A stretch of DNA of 8,371 bases, from the NCBI GenBank assembly GCA_900555735.1, contig USMI01000083.1:1-8371 (forward strand), written 5' to 3'. Source of the stretch: an uncultured Eubacteriales bacterium. Its GTDB lineage: Bacteria > Bacillota > Clostridia > Oscillospirales > Oscillospiraceae. The position numbers and the translations under genes were made by a program. The notes below the pieces were generated by a model. The model was not told the DNA's origin and did no database searches. It saw only the letters and a list, made by a program, of their open reading frames with translations. This document shows positions 5,185-8,371 of this stretch, piece after piece; the first letter of the stretch is position 1, and every line of letters starts with the position of its first letter.

Positions 5185-8100
5185 TTGTACTTAAAAGCGC
5201 TTGAAATTCAGGGCTTCAAATCGTTTCCCGATAAGACGGTCCTGAATTTCGGAGAGGATATCACCGCCATCGTGGGCCCCAACGGCTCCGGTAAGTCCAA
5301 TATCTCCGACGCCATCCGCTGGGTCATGGGCGAGCAGAACTCCCGCCAGCTGCGGGGCGCGAAGATGGAGGACGTGATCTTCGGCGGCACGGAGAAGCGC
5401 AGCCAGATGGGCTTTGCGCAGGTGACGCTGGTCATCGACAACACGGAACATATCTTTCCCCGTGACGAGGCGGAGGTAGCCGTTACCCGCCGCTATTACC
5501 GCAGCGGTGAATCGGAATATTACATCAACAAGCAGTCGGTGCGCCTGAAGGACGTGAACGAGCTGTTCATGGACACCGGCATGGGCCGCGAGGGCTATTC
5601 CATCATCGGGCAGGGCAAGATCGATGAGATATTGTCCGTCAAGTCCGGCGAGCGCCGCGAGGTGTTCGAGGAGGCGGCAGGCATCAGCAAGTACCGCCAC
5701 CGCAAGGAGGAGGCCGAGCGGAAGCTGGAGCGCACGCAGGAGAATCTGGTGCGCATCAATGACAAGATCGCGGAGCTGGAGCTGCAGGTGGAGCCGCTGC
5801 GCCAGCAGGCGGAGGTGGCCAAGAAATATCTGGTGCTGCGGGACGAGCTGCGGGTGCTGGAGATCAGCGTGTGGCTGGAGCAGCTGCAAAATCTGAAAAC
5901 CGCCAAGTTCAAGCTGCAGACCGATGTAGAGACGGCCCGTGCCGACAAGGAGCGGGCCGAGGCAGAGCTGGAAGCCGCCTATGCCGCTGCCGAGGAGCTG
6001 AGCGAGCAGGTGCGGCAGAACGATCTGCAGGCGGAAGCGCTGCGGGGACAGGTGAGCCAGCTGGAATCCGCCTCCGGCGAGCATGACAGCGCCATCGCCG
6101 TGCTGCGCACCTCCGTGGAGCACAACAATGAGAGCATTGCCCGTATCCGCCGTGAGATGGAGGATACGGAGAACCGGGCGGGCAGCCTGCAATCTCAGGT
6201 GGACGCCCAGCTGGAGCGCATCGATCAGATCGACGCCGAGAGCGCCGCGTTGGAGCGGGAGCTGGAAGCCCTGCTGACGCAGGCCCGTGAGTTGAGCGAC
6301 ACCGCGGCGGGAGCGGCCCGCACGGCAGAGTCTCTGCGGGCGGAGGAGGCGCTGCTGCTGTCCGCCGCCGCCGACGGCAAGGCGGAGCTGTCCGCATTGC
6401 GGTCCGGCCTGAGCCAGATCGCGGAGCGCCGGGCGCATACGGAGCAGGAGCTTACCGCCGCACAGGAGAAGCTGGAGCAGAGCGGCCGGGAATCCAAGGA
6501 AAACCGGAAGCTCCTCAACGAAGCCAAAGAGGAAGCTCAGGCTGTCAGCAACATCATTCAGGGTCACGGCCTGAAGATGGAGGGCCGCAAGAAGCGTGCC
6601 GCCGATGCCGAGGCGGAGAAATTGCAGCTGACCATGGACGTGGCGGCGCTGGAAAACCGCATCCGTCTGCTGACGGAGATGGAGAAGGAGTATGAGGGCT
6701 TCTCCAAGGCGGTGAAGCTGGTGATGCAGGCGGCGGAGAAGAAGGCCCTGCGGGGCATCCGCGGCCCGGTGGCCAGCCTGATGAAGACTGAGGAGCAGTA
6801 CACGGTGGCGCTGGAGGTGGCGCTGGGCGCCGGCATGCAGAACATCGTGGTAGAGCGGGAGGAGGACGGCAAGTCCGCTATCGGCTATTTGAAGCAGCGG
6901 GACGGCGGCCGGGCCACGTTCCTGCCTATGACCGCCGTTCGCAGCGAGACCCTGCGGGAGAACGTCAGCGGCGAATACGGCTTTGTGGGCATTGCCGCCG
7001 ACCTGATCTCCTATGATAAGCAATACGACGGCATTTTCAAGAGCCTGTTGGGCCGCACCGTGGTGGTGGAGGATTTGGACAGCGGCATCGCCATGGCCCG
7101 CAAATTCCGCAGCGCCTTCCGCATCGTCACGCTGGATGGACAGGTGATGAACCGGGGCGGCTCCATGACCGGCGGCAGCGTCAGCCGCAGCGCCGGTGTG
7201 CTGAGCCGCGCCAACGAGCTGGAAAAGCTCAGCGGAAAGATGGGCGGCATGCAGGATAAGCTGTCCGCCGCCAAGCAGAAGGCCGAGGATACCCAGCGTG
7301 AGCTGCAAAAGGCGCAGTACGAGCTGGAGGTGGCCTCCGCCCAGCAGCGCAAGGCCGAGGATCTGGTGCTGCAGTATCAGGGCAAGCAGGAGCATTACGA
7401 TATCCTGCTGACCACGCTGGAGCAGAGCTGCGAGGACTTGCAGGCCGAGCTGAACACCTTTGCCCAGCGTACCAGAGACGATGAAGCGCGCTGCGCCGCC
7501 GTGGAGGCGGACGTGGCGGAGAAGGAAGAAAAGGCCGCCGCCCTCCACCGGCAGGCGGAGGAGAGTCAGACCGGCCAGAGCGACCTGATGGAAAAGACCA
7601 ACGCCCTGTCGGACCAGATCGCCGAAAAGAAGGCGGCGCAGGCGGCGCTGGCTGCCGAGCGCGGCGCTGGCGAACGCAGTATCGTCGACCTGAAACGCCT
7701 GCGGCTGGACATGGTCACCGATCGGGAGCAGCGTCAGGCGCTGATGGATCAGTTTGCTGCCGCCAACGAAAAGGCGCAGGGCGACATTGCCGCCCATCAG
7801 GCGCAGCTGGATCAGCTGCATGCCCGGGGCGACGCCCTGCGGACGCAGCTGACTGCCCTGTCAGAGCAGAAGCTGCAATTGGAGGGCCAGCGGGACGCCA
7901 AGAACCGGGAGAGCCGCAGCTGCAACGACGCGGTCATTGCCACCACGCAGGAGCTTTCCCGCATGGAGCAGAAGCTGCAGGGCAACGCCATGGAGGAAAA
8001 GGCCCTGCTGGACAAGCTGTGGGAGCGCTATGAGCTGAGCCACAGCGCCGCACTGGAGCAGCGCATCGAGCTGGAGAGCGTCCCCAAGGCCACCCGCCGC

Positions 8101-8371
8101 ATCGCGGAGCTGACGCGGGAGATCAAGGGGCTGGGAACACCCAATATCGGTGCCATCGAAGAATACGAGCGGGTCAACACCCGCTACACCTATCTGTCCG
8201 AGCAGCGCACCGATGTGGAGAAGGCCCGTGAGGAGCTGCTGGGCGTCATCGAGGAGCTGACCAAGCAGATGACGGTCATCTTTGCCCAGCAGTTCAAGCT
8301 GCTGAACGAGAGCTTTCAGGAGACGTTTCTGGAGCTGTTCGGCGGCGGCAAGGCCCAGCTGGAGCTGGAGG
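5185..8371 (+). CDS. smc: Chromosome condensation ATPase Smc, first 1062 residues (runs off the right edge)
   Basis: Structural-maintenance-of-chromosomes protein: with ScpA and ScpB it forms the bacterial condensin that loops, compacts and segregates the origin regions. The N-terminal head has LKALEIQGFKSF, Walker A GPNGSGKS at 31-38 (Lys37, the same number as in B. subtilis Smc), IRWVMGEQNSRQLRG with R57, and the Q-loop SIIGQGKIDEIL with Q143. A long coiled coil (about 165-500) leads to the hinge (about 502-690), which carries the conserved glycine motif GGSMTGGS at 658-665; the coiled coil returns to about 1020. The C-terminal head begins near FGGGKAQLEL (1052 on), and the window ends before the LSGGE signature and Walker B. 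Typical length is about 1190, so some 120 residues are missing. The start is TTG at 5185, with AGGTGG 5 bases upstream: it gives exactly the B. subtilis N-terminal length, and no in-frame ATG serves. Smc often sits beside rnc and ftsY; upstream here is the repeat element and a tepA-like gene. Confidence 0.97.
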   Translation, partial: MYLKALEIQGFKSFPDKTVLNFGEDITAIVGPNGSGKSNISDAIRWVMGEQNSRQLRGAKMEDVIFGGTEKRSQMGFAQVTLVIDNTEHIFPRDEAEVAVTRRYYRSGESEYYINKQSVRLKDVNELFMDTGMGREGYSIIGQGKIDEILSVKSGERREVFEEAAGISKYRHRKEEAERKLERTQENLVRINDKIAELELQVEPLRQQAEVAKKYLVLRDELRVLEISVWLEQLQNLKTAKFKLQTDVETARADKERAEAELEAAYAAAEELSEQVRQNDLQAEALRGQVSQLESASGEHDSAIAVLRTSVEHNNESIARIRREMEDTENRAGSLQSQVDAQLERIDQIDAESAALERELEALLTQARELSDTAAGAARTAESLRAEEALLLSAAADGKAELSALRSGLSQIAERRAHTEQELTAAQEKLEQSGRESKENRKLLNEAKEEAQAVSNIIQGHGLKMEGRKKRAADAEAEKLQLTMDVAALENRIRLLTEMEKEYEGFSKAVKLVMQAAEKKALRGIRGPVASLMKTEEQYTVALEVALGAGMQNIVVEREEDGKSAIGYLKQRDGGRATFLPMTAVRSETLRENVSGEYGFVGIAADLISYDKQYDGIFKSLLGRTVVVEDLDSGIAMARKFRSAFRIVTLDGQVMNRGGSMTGGSVSRSAGVLSRANELEKLSGKMGGMQDKLSAAKQKAEDTQRELQKAQYELEVASAQQRKAEDLVLQYQGKQEHYDILLTTLEQSCEDLQAELNTFAQRTRDDEARCAAVEADVAEKEEKAAALHRQAEESQTGQSDLMEKTNALSDQIAEKKAAQAALAAERGAGERSIVDLKRLRLDMVTDREQRQALMDQFAAANEKAQGDIAAHQAQLDQLHARGDALRTQLTALSEQKLQLEGQRDAKNRESRSCNDAVIATTQELSRMEQKLQGNAMEEKALLDKLWERYELSHSAALEQRIELESVPKATRRIAELTREIKGLGTPNIGAIEEYERVNTRYTYLSEQRTDVEKAREELLGVIEELTKQMTVIFAQQFKLLNESFQETFLELFGGGKAQLELE

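Noticed and set aside
5191..7821. An 876-codon open frame antisense to smc
   Set aside because: It is low-complexity (Leu, Gln, His, Gly-rich), matches no family, lies wholly opposite a clear smc gene, and is explained by GC-rich codon bias removing stops from the complementary strand.

Overview
The window is GC-rich and gene-dense. It reads as chromosomal DNA of a Gram-positive anaerobe of the Clostridia, most plausibly in or near the Oscillospiraceae/Ruminococcaceae. The grounds are a Firmicute-type Smc aligned residue-for-residue with the B. subtilis N-terminus, a TepA-type ClpP homologue, a lipoprotein solute-binding protein, strong AGGAGG ribosome sites, consensus sigma-A promoters and a compact GC-rich inverted-repeat element between genes. 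The taxonomic placement is inference.

Left part (1-2675), all on the minus strand: a tetR-family regulator (2059-2619) with its own promoter and terminator, then a two-gene operon of a DUF308/HdeD-like membrane protein (1306-1905) and an MMPL/RND-type transporter (1-1300, cut by the window edge). The operon has its own promoter, whose spacer holds a perfect 12-bp palindrome. The likely reading is a small regulated export or envelope module, with the TetR protein as candidate controller; the substrate is unknown.

Middle (2690-4258): a lipoprotein family-1-type solute-binding protein (2732-4075, minus) flanked by a strong terminator and a near-perfect promoter. No ABC permease or ATPase gene lies beside it in this window. 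The 183-bp region between it and the divergent tepA-like gene holds opposing promoters, a perfect 17-bp palindrome between them, and possible Shine-Dalgarno-occluding hairpins in both leaders.

Right part (4259-8371), plus strand: a TepA-like Clp-family serine protease (4259-4963), a 77-bp inverted-repeat element with two 27-bp perfect arms (4993-5069), a well-formed promoter framed by a 9-bp inverted repeat, and smc (TTG start at 5185, open at the right edge), encoding the chromosome-condensation ATPase.

No tRNA, rRNA, CRISPR array, transposase or phage gene is visible. I see no previously undescribed multi-gene system; the observations most worth following are in the intergenic regions (4076-4258 and 4964-5184). 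Every gene-free stretch is shorter than 300 bases and is covered by the entries below.
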